Shown here in pieces: positions 36,351 through 48,417 of a stretch of DNA of 64,000 nt (the first letter of the stretch is position 1; the number at the start of each line of letters is the position of its first letter). The position numbers were made by a program, and so were the translations under genes. Under the pieces are notes generated by a model. It did no database searches. It was not told the origin of the DNA and worked only from the letters and a program-made list of their open reading frames with translations. Source of the DNA: Metallyticus violacea (lineage: Eukaryota; Arthropoda; Insecta; Mantodea; Metallyticidae); contig CM060834.1 in the NCBI GenBank assembly GCA_030762175.1, forward strand, positions 66,817,501-66,881,500. Reading direction: 5' to 3'.

Positions 36351-37965
36351 CGTTCTTATTTGAGATAAATGGTTCTCTTTCATTATACTAGTTTGATAGC
36401 CTCAGTAAAGCATATTATGCGCAAAGAATCTCGAAAAGAAAAAAGTTTTTTTTCGAAGTTTGGAAACTTCGTTTGAATCACTTTTTTTCCGTTCTTATTT
36501 GAGATAACTGGTTGTCTTTCATTATACTAGTTTGATAGCCTCAGTAAAGCATATTGTGCGCAAAGAATCTCGAAAAGAAAATAAATTTTTTTCGAAGTTT
36601 GGAAATTTCGTTAGAATCACTTTTATTCCGTTCTTATTTGAGATAACTGGTTCTCTTTCATTATACTAGTTTGTTAGCCTCAGTAAAGCATATTATGCGC
36701 AAAGAATCTCGAAAAGAAAAAAAAAATTTTTCGAAGTTTGGAAACTTCCTTAGAATCACTTATTTTCCGTTCTTATTTGAGATAACTGGTTCTCTTTCAT
36801 TATACTAGTTTGATAGCCTCAGTAAAGCATATTATTTGCAAAGAATCTGGAAAAGAAAAAAAAATTTTTTCGAAGTTTGGAAACTTCGTTTGAATCACTT
36901 TTTTTCCGTTCTTATTTGAGATAACTGGTTCTCTTTCATTATATTAGTTCGATAGCGTCAGTAAAGCATATTATGCGCAAAGAATCTGGAAAAGAAAAAA
37001 AAATTTTTTCGAAGTTTGGAAACTTCGTTAGAATCACTTTTTTCCGTTCTTATTTGAGATAACTGGTTCTCTTTCATTATACTAGTTTGATAGCCTCAGT
37101 AAAGCATATTATGCGCAAAGAATCTCGAAAAGAAAAAAAATTATTTTCGAAGATTGGAAACTTCGTTAGAATCACTTTTTTTCCGTTCTTAATTGAGATA
37201 ACTGGTTCTCTTTCATTATACTAGTTTGATAGCCTCAGTAAAGCATATTATGCGCAAAGAAATTCGAAAAGAAAAAAGTTTTTTTTTGAAGTTTGGAAAC
37301 TTCGTTTGAATCACTTTTTTTCCGTTCTTATTTGAGATAACTGGTTCTCTTTCATTATACTAGTTTGATAGGCTCAGTAAAGCATATTATGCGCAAAGAA
37401 TCTCGAAAAGAAAAAAAATTTTTTCGAAGTTTGGAATCGTTGTTTGAATCACTTTTTTCCGATCTTATTTGAGATTACTGGTTCTCTTTCATTATACTAG
37501 TTTGATAGCCTCAGCAAAGCATATTATGCGCAAAGAATCTCGAAAAGAAAAAAAATTTTTTTCGAAGTTTGGAAACTTCGTTAGAATCACTTTTTTTCCG
37601 TTCCTATTTGAGATAACTGGTTCTCTTTCATTATACTAGTTTGATAGCCTCAGTAAAGCATATTATGCGCAAAGAATCTCGAAAAGAAAAAAATTCTTTT
37701 TCGAAGTTTGGAAACGTTGTTTTAATCACTTTTTTCCGTTCTTATTTGAGATTACTGGTTCTCTTTCATTATAGTAGTTTGATAGCCTCAGAAAAGCAAA
37801 TTATGCACAAAGAATCTCGAAAAGAAAAAAAAAATTTTTCGAAGTTTGGACACTTCGTTAGAATCACTTTTTTTCTGATCGTATTTGAGATAACTGGTTC
37901 TCTTTGATTATACTAGTTTGATAGCATCAGCAAAGCATATTATGCGCAAAGAATCTCGAAAAAAA
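36351..37965. repeat. GGTTGTC module with K cassette, ~12 monomers
   Basis: Marked by GATAAATGG (about 36365), GGTTGTCTTTC (about 36511), ATTGTGCGC with GAAAATAAATT, GTTTGTTAGCC, CACTTATTTTCC, then E-F-C-A and a K-type B-D pair (37641-37907). The same module recurs at about 44960-46550 (offset 8,598 bp, 62 monomers), 49257-50850 and 55076-56670. This copy has private changes in D near 37870-37910 (TCTGATCGTATTTG, CTTTGATTATAC), which shorten the chance open frame. Confidence 0.75.
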
Positions 37966-40900
37966 AAATTATTTTCGAAGATTGGAAACCTCGTTAGAAT
38001 CACTTCTTTCCGTTCTTAATTGAGATAACTGGTTCTCTTTCATTATACTAGTTTGATAGCCTCAGTAAAGCATATTATGCGCAAAGAATGTCGAAAAGAA
38101 AAAACTTTTTTTTTGAAGTTTGGAAACTTCGTTAGAATCACTTTTTTTCCGTTCTTATTTGAGATAACTGGTTCTCTTTCATTATACTAGTTTGATAGGC
38201 TCAGTAAAGCATATTATGCGCAAAGAATCTCGAAAAGATAAAAAATTTTTTAGAAGTTTGGTATCGTCGTTTGAATCACTTTTTTCCGTTCTTATTTGAG
38301 ATTACTGGTTCTCTTTCATTATACTAGTTTGATAGCCTCAGCAAAGCATATTATGCGCAAAGAATCTCGAAAAGAAAAAAAATTTTTTTCGAAGTTTGGA
38401 AACTTCGTTAGAATCACTTTTTTTCCGTTCTTATTTGAGATAACTGGTTCTCTTTCATTATACTAGTTTGATAGCCTCAGTAAAGCATATTATGCGCAAA
38501 GAATCTCGAAAAGAGAAAAATTTTTTTTTCGAAGTTTGGAAACGTCGTTTGAATCACTTTTTTCCGTTCTTATTTGAGATTACTGGTTCTCTTTCATTAT
38601 AGTAGTTTGATAGCCTCAGAAAAGCATATTATGCACAAAGAATCTCGAAAAGAAAAAAAATTTTTTTCGAAGTTTGGACACTTCGTTAGAATCACTTTTT
38701 TTCCGATCTTATTTGAGATAACTGATTCTCTTTCATTATACTAGTTTGATAGCCTCAGCAAAGCATATTATGCGCAAAGAATCTCGAAAAGAAAAAAAAT
38801 TTTTTTCGAAGTTTGGAAACTTCGTTAGAATCACTTTTTTTCCGTTCATATTTGAGATAACTGGTTCTCTTTCATTATACTAATTTGATAGGCTCAGTAA
38901 AGCATATTATGCGCAAAGAATCTCGAAGAGAAAAAAAAAATATTTTTTCGAAGTTTGGAAACGTAGTTTGAATCACTTTTTTCCGTTCTTATTTGAGATT
39001 ACTGGTTCTCTTTCATTATAGTAGTTTGATAGCCTCAGAAAAGCATATTATGCACAAAGAATCACGAAAAGAAAAAAAAATTTTTTCGAAGTTTGGAAAC
39101 TTCGTTAGAATCATTTTTTTCTGTTCTTATTTGAGATAACTGGTTCTCTTTCATTATACTAGTTTGATAGCCTCAGAAAAGCATATTATGCGCAAAGAAT
39201 CTCGAAAAGAAAAAAGTATTTTTTCGAAGTTTGGAAACTTCTTTAGAATCACTTTTTTTCCGTTCTTATTTGAGATAACTGGTTCTCTTTCATTATACTA
39301 GTTTGATAGCCTCAGTAAAGCATATTATGCGCAAAGAATCTGGAAAAGAAAAAAAATTTTTTTCGAAGTTTGGAAACTTCGTTAGAATCACTTTTTTTCC
39401 GTTCTTATTTGAGATAACTGGTTCTCTTTCATTATACTAGTTTGATAGCCTCAGCAAAGCATATTATGCGCAAAGATTCTCGAAGAGAAAAAAAAAATAT
39501 TTTTTCGAAGTTTGGAAACGTAGTTTGAATCACTTTTTTCCGTTCTTATTTGAGATTACTGGTTCTCTTTCATTATAGTAGTTTGATAGCCTCAGAAAAG
39601 CATATTATGCGCAAAGAATCACGAAAAGAAAAAAAATTTTTTTCGAAGTTTGGAAACGTCGTTTGAATCACTTTTTTCCGTTCTTATTTGAGCTAACTGG
39701 TTCTCTTTCATTATACTAGTTTGATAGCCTCAGTAAAGCATATTATGCGCAAAGAATCTGGAAAAGAAAAAAGTTTTTTTTTGAAGTTTGGAAACTTCGT
39801 TTGAATCACTTTTTTTCCGTTCTTATTTGAGATAACTGGTTCTCTTTCATTATACTAGTTTGATAGGCTCAGTAAAGCATATTATGCGCAAAGAATCTCG
39901 AAAAGAAAAAAAATTTTTTCGAAGTTTGGAATCGTCGTTTGAATCACTTTTTTCCGTTCTTATTTGAGATTACTGGAACTCTTTCATTATACTAGTTTGA
40001 TAGCCTCAGCAAAGCATATTATGCGCAAAGAATCTCGAAAAGAAAAAAATTTTTTTCGAAGTTTGGAAACTTCGTTAGAATCACTTTTTTTCCGTTCTTA
40101 TTTGAGATAACTGGTTCTCTTTCATTATACTAGTTTGATAGCCTCAGTAAAGCATATTATGCGCAAAGAATCTCGAAAAGAAAAAAAATTTTTTTCGAAG
40201 TTTGGAAACGTCGTTTTAATCACTTTTTTCCGTTCTTATTTGAGATTACTGGTTCTCTTTCATTATAGTAGTTTGATAGCCTCAGAAAAGCATATTATGC
40301 ACAAAGAATCTCGAAAAGAAAAAAAATTTTTTTCGAAGTTTGGACACTTCGTTAGAATCACTTTTTTTCCGATCTTATTTGAGATAACTGGTTCTCTTTC
40401 ATTATACTAGTTTGATAGCCTCAGCAAAGCATATTATGCGCAAAGAATCTCGAAAAGAAAAAAATTTTTTTTCGAAGTTGGAAACTTCGTTAGAATCACT
40501 TTTTTTCCATTCTTATTTGAGATAACTGGTTCTCTTTCATTATACTAGTTTGATAGCCTCAGCAAAGCATATTATGCGCAAAGAATCCCGAAAAGAAAAA
40601 AAAAATTTTTTCGAAGTTTGGAAACCTCGTTAGAATCACTTTTTTCCGTTCTTATTTGAGATAACTGGTTCTCTTTCATTATACTAGTTTGATAGGCTCA
40701 GTAAAGCATATTATGCGCAAAGAATCTCGAAAAGAAAAAAATTTTTTTTCGAAGTTTGGAAACTTTGTTTGAATGACTTTTTTTCCGTTCTTATTTGAGA
40801 TAACTGATTCTCTTTCATTATACTAGTTTGATAGCCTCAGTAAAGCATATTATGCGCAAAGAATATGGAAAAGAAAAAAAATTTTTTTCGAAGTTTGGAA

Positions 40901-43900
40901 ACTTCGTTAGAATCACTTTTTTTCCGTTCTTATGTGAGATAACTGGTTCTCTTTCCTTATACTAGTTTGATAACCTCAGAAAAGGATATTATGCGCAAAG
41001 AATCTCGAAAAGAAAAAAGTTTTTTTTCGAAGGTTGGAAACTTCGTTTCAATCACTTTTTTTTCCGTTCTTATTTGAGATAACTGGTTCTCTTTCATTAT
41101 ATTAGTTTGATAGCGTCAGTAAAGCATATTATGCGCAAAGAATCTGGAAAAGAAAAAAAAATTTTTTCGAAGTTTGGAAACTTCGTTAGAATCACTTTTT
41201 TCCGTTCTTATTTGAGATAACTGGTTCTCTTTCATTATACTAGTTTGATAGCCTCAGTAAAGCATATTATGCGCAAAGAATCTCGAAAAGAAAAAAAATT
41301 TTTTTCGAAGTTTGGAAACGTCGTTTGAATCACTTTTTCCGTTCTTATTTGAGATTACTGGTTCTCTTTCATTATAGTAGTTTGATAGCCTCAGAAAAGC
41401 ATATTATGCGCAAAGAATCTCGAAAAGAAAAAAGTTTTTTTTCGAAGTTTGGAAACTTCTTTAGAATCACTTTTTTTCCGTTCTTATTTGAGATAACTGG
41501 TTCTCTTTCATTATACTAGTTTGATAGCATTAGTAAAGCATATTATGCGCAAAGAATATGGAAAAGAAAAAAAATTATTTTCGAAGTTTGGAAACCTCGT
41601 TAGAATCACTTCTTTCCGTTCTTAATTGAGATAACTGGTTCTCTTTCATTATACTAGTTTGATAGCCTCAGTAAAGCATATTATGCGCAAAGAATCTCGA
41701 AAAGAAAAAACTTTTTTTTTGAAGTTTGGAAACTTCGTTAGAATCACTTTTTTTCCGTTCTTATTTGAGATAACTGGTTCTCTTTCATTATACTAGTTTG
41801 ATAGGCTCAGTAAAGCATATTATGCGCAAAGAATCTCGAAAAGAAAAAAAATTTTTTCGAAGTTTGGTATCCACGTTTGAATCACTTTTTTCCGTTCTTA
41901 TTTGAGATTACTGGTTCTCTTTCATTATACTAGTTTGATAGCCTCAGCAAAGCATATTATGCGCAAAGAAAATCGAAAAGAAAAAAAATTTTTTTCGAAG
42001 TTTGGAAACTTCGTTAGAATCACTTTTTTTCCGTTCTTATTTGAGATAACTGGTTCTCTTTCATTATACTAGTTTGATAGCCTCAGTAAAGCATATTATG
42101 CGCAAAGAATCTCGAAAAGAAAAAAATGTTTTTTCGAAGTTTGGAAACGTCGTTAGAATCACTTTTTTCCGTTCTTATTTGAGATTACTGGTTCTCTTTC
42201 ATTATAGTAGTTTGATAGCCTCAGAAAAGCATATTATGCACAAAGAATCTCGAAAAGAAAAAAAAATTTTTTCGAAGTTTGGACACTTCGTTAGAATCAC
42301 TTTTTTTCCGATCTTATTTGAGATAACTGATTCTCTTTCATTCTACTAGTTTGATAGCCTCAGAAAAGCATATTATGCACAAAGAATCACGAAAAGAAAA
42401 AAAAATTTTTTCGAAGTTTGGAAACTTCGTTAGAATCACTTTTTTTCCGTTCTTATTTGAGATAACTGGTTCTCTTTCATTATACTAGTTTGATAGCCTC
42501 AGAAAAGCATATTATGCGCAAAGAATCTCGAAAAGAAAAAAAATTTTTTTCGAAGTTTGGAAAATTCGTTAGAATCACTTTTTTTCCGTTCTTATTTGAG
42601 ATAACTGGTTCTCTTTCATTATACTAGTTTGATAGCCTCAGCAAAGCATATTATGCGCAAAGAATCTCGAAGAGAAAAAAAAAATATTTTTTCGAAGTTT
42701 GGAAACGTAGTTTGAATCACATTTTTTCCGTTCTTATTTGAGATTACTGGTTCTCTTTCATTATAGTAGTTTGATAGCCTCAGAAAAGCATATTATGCAC
42801 AAAGAATCACGAAAAGAAAAAAAAAATTTTTCGAAGTTTGGAAATGTCGTTTGAATCTCTTTTTTCCGTTCTTATTTGAGATTACTGGTTCTCTTTCATT
42901 ATAGTAGTTTGATAGCCTCAGAAAAGCATATTATGCAAAAAGAATCTCGAAAAGAAAAAAAATTTTTTTCGAAGTTTGGACACTTCGTTAGAATCACTTT
43001 TTTTCCGATCTTATTTGAGATAACTGATTCTCTTTCATTATACTAGTTTGATAGCCTCAGCAAAGCATATTATGCGCAAAGAATCTCGAAAAGAAAAAAA
43101 AATTTTTTCGAAGTTTGGAAACTTCGTTAGAATCACTTTTTTCCGTTCTTATTTGAGATAACTGGTTCTCTTTCATTATACTAGTTTGATAGGCTCAGTA
43201 AAGCATATTATGCGCAAAGAATCTCGAAGAGAAAAAACAAATATTTTTTCGAAGTTTGGAAACGTAGTTTGAATCACTTTTTTCCGTTATTATTTGAGAT
43301 TACTGGTTCTCTTTCATTATAGTAGTTTGATAGCCTCAGAAAAGCATATTATGCACAAAGAATCACGAAAAGAAAAAAAAAATTTTTCGAAGTTTGGAAA
43401 CTTCGTTAGAATCACTTTTTTTCCGTTCTTATTTGAGATAACTGGTTCTCTTTCATTATACTAGTTTGATAGCCTCAGAAAAGCATATTATGCGCAAAGA
43501 ATCTCGAAAAGAAAAAAGTATTTTTTCGAAGTTTGGAAACTTCTTTAGAATCACTTTTTTTCCGTTCTTATTTGAGATAACTGGTTCTCTTTCATTATAC
43601 TAGTTTGATAGCCTCAGTAAAGCATATTATGCGCAAAGAATCTGGAAAAGAAAAAAAATTTTTTTCGAAGTTTGAAACTTCGTTAGAATCACTTTTTTTC
43701 CGTTCTTATTTGAGATAACTGGTTCTCTTTCATTATACTAGTTTGATAGCCTCAGTAAAGCATATTATGCGCAAAGAATCTCGAAAAGAAAAAAAATTAT
43801 TTATGAAGTTTGGAAACTTCGTTAGAATCACTTTTTTTCCGTTCTTATTTTAGATAACTGGTTCTCTTTCATTATACTAGTTTGATAGCCTCAGAAAAGC

Positions 43901-44117
43901 ATATTATGCGCAAAGAATCTCGAAAAGAAAAAAAATTTTTTTCGAAGTTTGGAAACTTCGTTAGAATCACTTTTTTCCGTTCTTATTTGAGATAACTGGT
44001 TCTCTTTCATTATACTAGTTTGATAGCCTCAGTAAAGCATATAATGCGCAAAGAATCTGGAAAAGAAAAAAAATTATTTTCGAAGTTTGGAAACTTCGTT
44101 AGAATCACTTTTTTCCA
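37966..44117. repeat. Mosaic of unit 1-3 type cassettes, ~44 monomers
   Basis: Starts with a hybrid E monomer (about 37966-38010). It continues with F-C-A-B-D, CGAAGAG monomers near 38924, 39480 and 42668, GAGCTAACTGG near 39690, GATTACTGGAACTC near 39968, a B-D pair at 40135-40410, TCTTATGTGAG near 40930, CGTTTCAATCAC near 41046, the short B-type monomer at 41325 and a further cassette from E near 41620 (B-D at 42074-42349). This is the unit 1/2 order again, with its own gains and losses. Two rare one-base or two-base losses at the dyad centre lie near 40475 and 43670. Confidence 0.7.
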
Positions 44118-47100
44118 GTTCTTAATTGAGATAACTGGTTCTCTTTCATTATACTAGTTTGATAGCCTCAGTAAAGCATATTATGCGCAAAGAATCTCGA
44201 AAAGAAAAAAGTTTTTTTTTGAAGTTTGGAAACTTCGTTTGAATCACTTTTTTTCCGTTCTTATTTCAGATAACTGGTTCTCTTTCATTATACTATTTTG
44301 ATAGGCTCAGTAAAGCATATTATGCGCAAAGAATCTCGAAAAGAAAAAAAATTTTTTCGAAGTTTGGAATCGTCGTTTGAATCACTTTTTTTCCGTTCTT
44401 ATTTGAGATAACTGGTTCTCTTTCATTATACTAGTTTGATAGCCTCAGTAAAGCATATTATGCGCAAAGAATCTCGAAAAGAAAAAAAATTTTTTTCGAA
44501 GTTTGGAAACGTCGTTTTAATCACTTTTTTCCGTTCTTATTTGAGATTACTGGTTCTCTTTCATTATACTAGTTTGATAGCCTCAGCAAAGAATATTATG
44601 CGCAAAGAATCTCGAAAAGAAAAAAAATTTTTTTCGAAGTTTGGAAACTTCGTTAGAACCACTTTTTATCCGTTCTTATTTGAGATAACTGGTTCTCTTT
44701 CATTATACAATTTGATAGCCTCAGAAAAGCATATTATGCGCAAAGAATCTCGAAAAGAAAAAAGTTTTTTTTCGAAGTTTGGAAACTTCTTTAGAATCAC
44801 TTTTTTTCCGTTCTTATTTGAGATAACTGGTTCTCTTTCATTATACTAGTTTGATAGCCTCAGTAAAGCATATTATGCGCAAAGAATCTGGAAAAGAAAA
44901 AAAATTTTTTTCGAAGTTTGGAAACTTCGTTAGAATCACTTTTTTTCCGTTCTTATTTGAGATAAATGGTTCTCTTTCATTATACTAGTTTGATAGCCTC
45001 AGTAAAGCATATTATGCGCAAAGAATCTCGAAAAGAAAAAAGTTTTTTTTCGAAGTTTGGAAACTTCGTTTGAATCACTTTTTTTCCGTTCTTATTTGAG
45101 ATAACTGGTTGTCTTTCATTATACTAGTTTGATAGCCTCAGTAAAGCATATTGTGCGCAAAGAATCTCGAAAAGAAAATAAATTTTTTTCGAAGTTTGGA
45201 AATTTCGTTAGAATCACTTTTTTTCCGTTCTTATTTGAGATAACTGGTTCTCTTTCATTATACTAGTTTGTTAGCCTCAGTAAAGCATATTATGCGCAAA
45301 GAATCTCGAAAAGAAAAAAAAATTTTTTCGAAGTTTGGAAACTTCCTTAGAATCACTTATTTTCCGTTCTTATTTGAGATAACTGGTTCTCTTTCATTAT
45401 ACTAGTTTGATAGCCTCAGTAAAGCATATTATGCGCAAAGAATCTGGAAAAGAAAAAAAAATTTTTTCGAAGTTTGGAAACTTCGTTTGAATCACTTTTT
45501 TTTCCGTTCTTATTTGAGATAATTGGTTCTCTTTCATTATATTAGTTTGATAGCGTCAGTAAAGCATATTATGCGCAAAGAATCTGGAAAAGAAAAAAAA
45601 ATTTTTTCGAAGTTTGGAAACTTCGTTAGAATCACTTTTTTCCGTTCTTATTTGAGATAACTGGTTCTCTTTCATTATACTAGTTTGATAGCCTCAGTAA
45701 AGCATATTATGCGCAAAGAATCTCGAAAAGAAAAAAAATTATTTTCGAAGTTTGGAAACTTCGTTAGAATCACTTTTTTTCCGTTCTTAATTGAGATAAC
45801 TGGTTCTCTTTTATAATACTAGTTTGATAGCCTCAGTAAAGCATATTATGCGCAAAGAAATTCGAAAAGAAAAAAGTTTTTTTTTGAAGTTTGGAAACTT
45901 CGTTTGAATCACTTTTTTTCCGTTCTTATTTGAGATAACTGGTTCTCTTTCATTATACTAGTTTGATAGGCTCAGTAAAGCATATTATGCGCAAAGAATC
46001 TCGAAAAGAAAAAAAAAATTTTCGAAGTTTGGAATCGTTGTTTGAATCACTTTTTTCCGATCTTATTTGAGATTACTGGTTCTCTTTCATTATACTAGTT
46101 TGATAGCCTCAGCAAAGCATATTATGCGCAAAGAATCTCGAAAAGGAAAAAAATTTTTTTCGAAGTTTGGAAACTTCGTTAGAAGCACTTTTTTTCTGTT
46201 CCTATTTGAGATAACTGGTTCTCTTTCATTATACTAGTTTGATAGCCTCAGTAAAGCATATTATGCGCAAAGAATCTCGAAAAGAAAAAAATTCTTTTTC
46301 GAAGTTTGGAAACGTTGTTTTAATCACTTTTTTCCGTTCTTATTTGAGATTACTGGTTCTCTTTCATTATAGTAGTTTTATAGCCTCAGAAAAGCAAATT
46401 ATGCACAAAGAATCTCGAAAAGAAAAAAAAATTTTTTCGAAGTTTGGACACTTCGTTAGAATCACTTTTTTTCCGATCTTATTTGAGATAACTGGTTCTC
46501 TTTCATTATACTAGTTTGATAGCATCAGCAAAGCATATTATGCGCAAAGAATCTCGAAAAAAAAAAATTTTTTTCGAAGTTTGGAAACTTCGTTAGAATC
46601 ACTTTTTTTCCGTTCTTATTTGAGATAACTGGTTCTCTTTCATTATACTAGTTTGATAGCCTCTGCAAAGCATATTATGCGCAAAGAATCTCGAAAAGAA
46701 AAAAAAATTTTTTCGAAGTTTGGAAACTTCGTTAGAATGACTTTTTTTCCGTTCTTATTTGAGATAACTGGTTCTCTTTCATTATACTAGTATGATAGCC
46801 TCAGTAAAGCATATTATGCGCAAAGAATCTGGAAAAGAAAAAAAATTATTTTCGAAGTTTGGAAACTTCGTTAGAATCACTTTTTTTCCGTTCTTAATTG
46901 AGATAACTGGTTCTCTTTCATTATACTAGTTTGATAGCCTCAGTAAAGCATATTATGCGCAAAGAATCTCGAAAAGAAAAAAGTTTTTTTTCGAAGTTTG
47001 GAAACTTCGTTTGAATCACTTTTTTTCCGTTCTTATTTGAGATAACTGGTTGTCTTTCATTATACTAGTTTGATAGCCTCAGTAAAGCATATTGTGCGCA

Positions 47101-48417
47101 AAGAATCTCGAAAAGAAAATAAATTTTTTTCGAAGTTTGGAAATTTCGTTAGAATCACTTTTTTTCCGTTCTTATTTGAGATAACTGGTTCTCTTTCATT
47201 ATACTAGTTTGTTAGCCTCAGTAAAGCATATTATGCGCAAAGAATCTCGAAAAGAAAAAAAAATTTTTTCGAAGTTTGGAAACTTCCTTAGAATCACTTA
47301 TTTTCCGTTCTTATTTGAGATAACTGGTTCTCTTTCATTATACTAGTTTGATAGCCTCAGTAAAGCATATTATGCGCAAAGAATCTGGAAAAGAAAAAAA
47401 AATTTTTTCGAAGTTTGGAAACTTCGTTTGAATCACTTTTTTTTCCGTTCTTATTTGAGATAACTGGTTCTCTTTCATTATATTAGTTTGATAGCGTCAG
47501 TAAAGCATATTATGCGCAAAGAATCTGGAAAAGAAAAAAAAATTTTTTCGAAGTTTGGAAACTTCGTTAGAATCACTTTTTTCCGTTCTTATTTGAGATA
47601 ACTGGTTCTCTTTCATTATACTAGTTTGATAGCCTCAGTAAAGCATATTATGCGCAAAGAATCTCGAAAAGAAAAAAAATTATTTTCGAAGTTTGGAAAC
47701 TTCGTTAGAATCACTTTTTTTCCGTTCTTAATTGAGATAACTGGTTCTCTTTCATTATACTAGTTTGATAGCCTCAGTAAAGCATATTATGCGCAAAGAA
47801 TCTCGAAAAGAAAAAAATTCTTTTTCGAAGTTTGGAAACGTTGTTTTAATCACTTTTTTCCGTTCTTATTTGAGATTACTGGTTCTCTTTCATTATAGTA
47901 GTTTGATAGCCTCAGAAAAACAAATTATGCACAAAGAATCTCGAAAAGAAAAAAAAATTTTTTCGAAGTTTGGACACTTCGTTAGAATCACTTTTTTTCC
48001 GATCTTATTTGAGATAACTGGTTCTCTTTCATTATACTAGTTTGATAGCATCAGCAAAGCATATTATGCGCAAAGAATCTCGAAAAAAAAAATTTTTTTC
48101 GAAGTTTGGAAACTTCGTTAGAATCACTTTTTTTCCGTTCTTATTTGAGATAACTGGTTCTCTTTCATTATACTAGTTTGATAGCCTCTGCAAAGCATAT
48201 TATGCGCAAAGAATCTCGAAAAGAAAAAAAAATTTTTTCGAAGTTTGGAAACTTCGTTAGAATGACTTTTTTTCCGTTCTTATTTGAGATAACTGGTTCT
48301 CTTTCATTATACTAGTACGATAGCCTCAGTAAAGCATATTATGCGCAAAGAATCTGGAAAAGAAAAAAAATTATATTCGAAGTTTGGAAACTTCGTTAGA
48401 ATCACTTTTTTTCCGTT
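44118..48417. repeat. 31-monomer HOR, copy 1 (~4,297 bp)
   Basis: E-type monomers fall at about 44120, 45786, 46892, 47727 and 48418, giving spacings of 12, 8, 6 and 5 monomers. The unit contains a three-monomer segment with CAGCAAAGAATATT and TTATACAATTTGAT (44436-44849), the GGTTGTC module twice (about 45107 and 47048), and K-type B-D pairs at 46239 and 47765. The second K cassette lacks F, C and A, because E at 47727 runs straight into B. Every marker recurs 4,297 bp downstream, although the first ~300 bp are more diverged between the copies. Confidence 0.82.

Noticed and set aside
44436..44849. 137-codon open frame, also at 48733-49146 and 54552-54965 with the same translation
   Set aside because: It starts at TTG, consists of three satellite monomers read in frame, and is rich in Lys, Phe and Ser because of the A/T tracts. 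Its conservation follows from HOR duplication of the DNA. Whether a monomer stays open depends only on its length modulo three and on ATAGTAG replacing ATACTAG.
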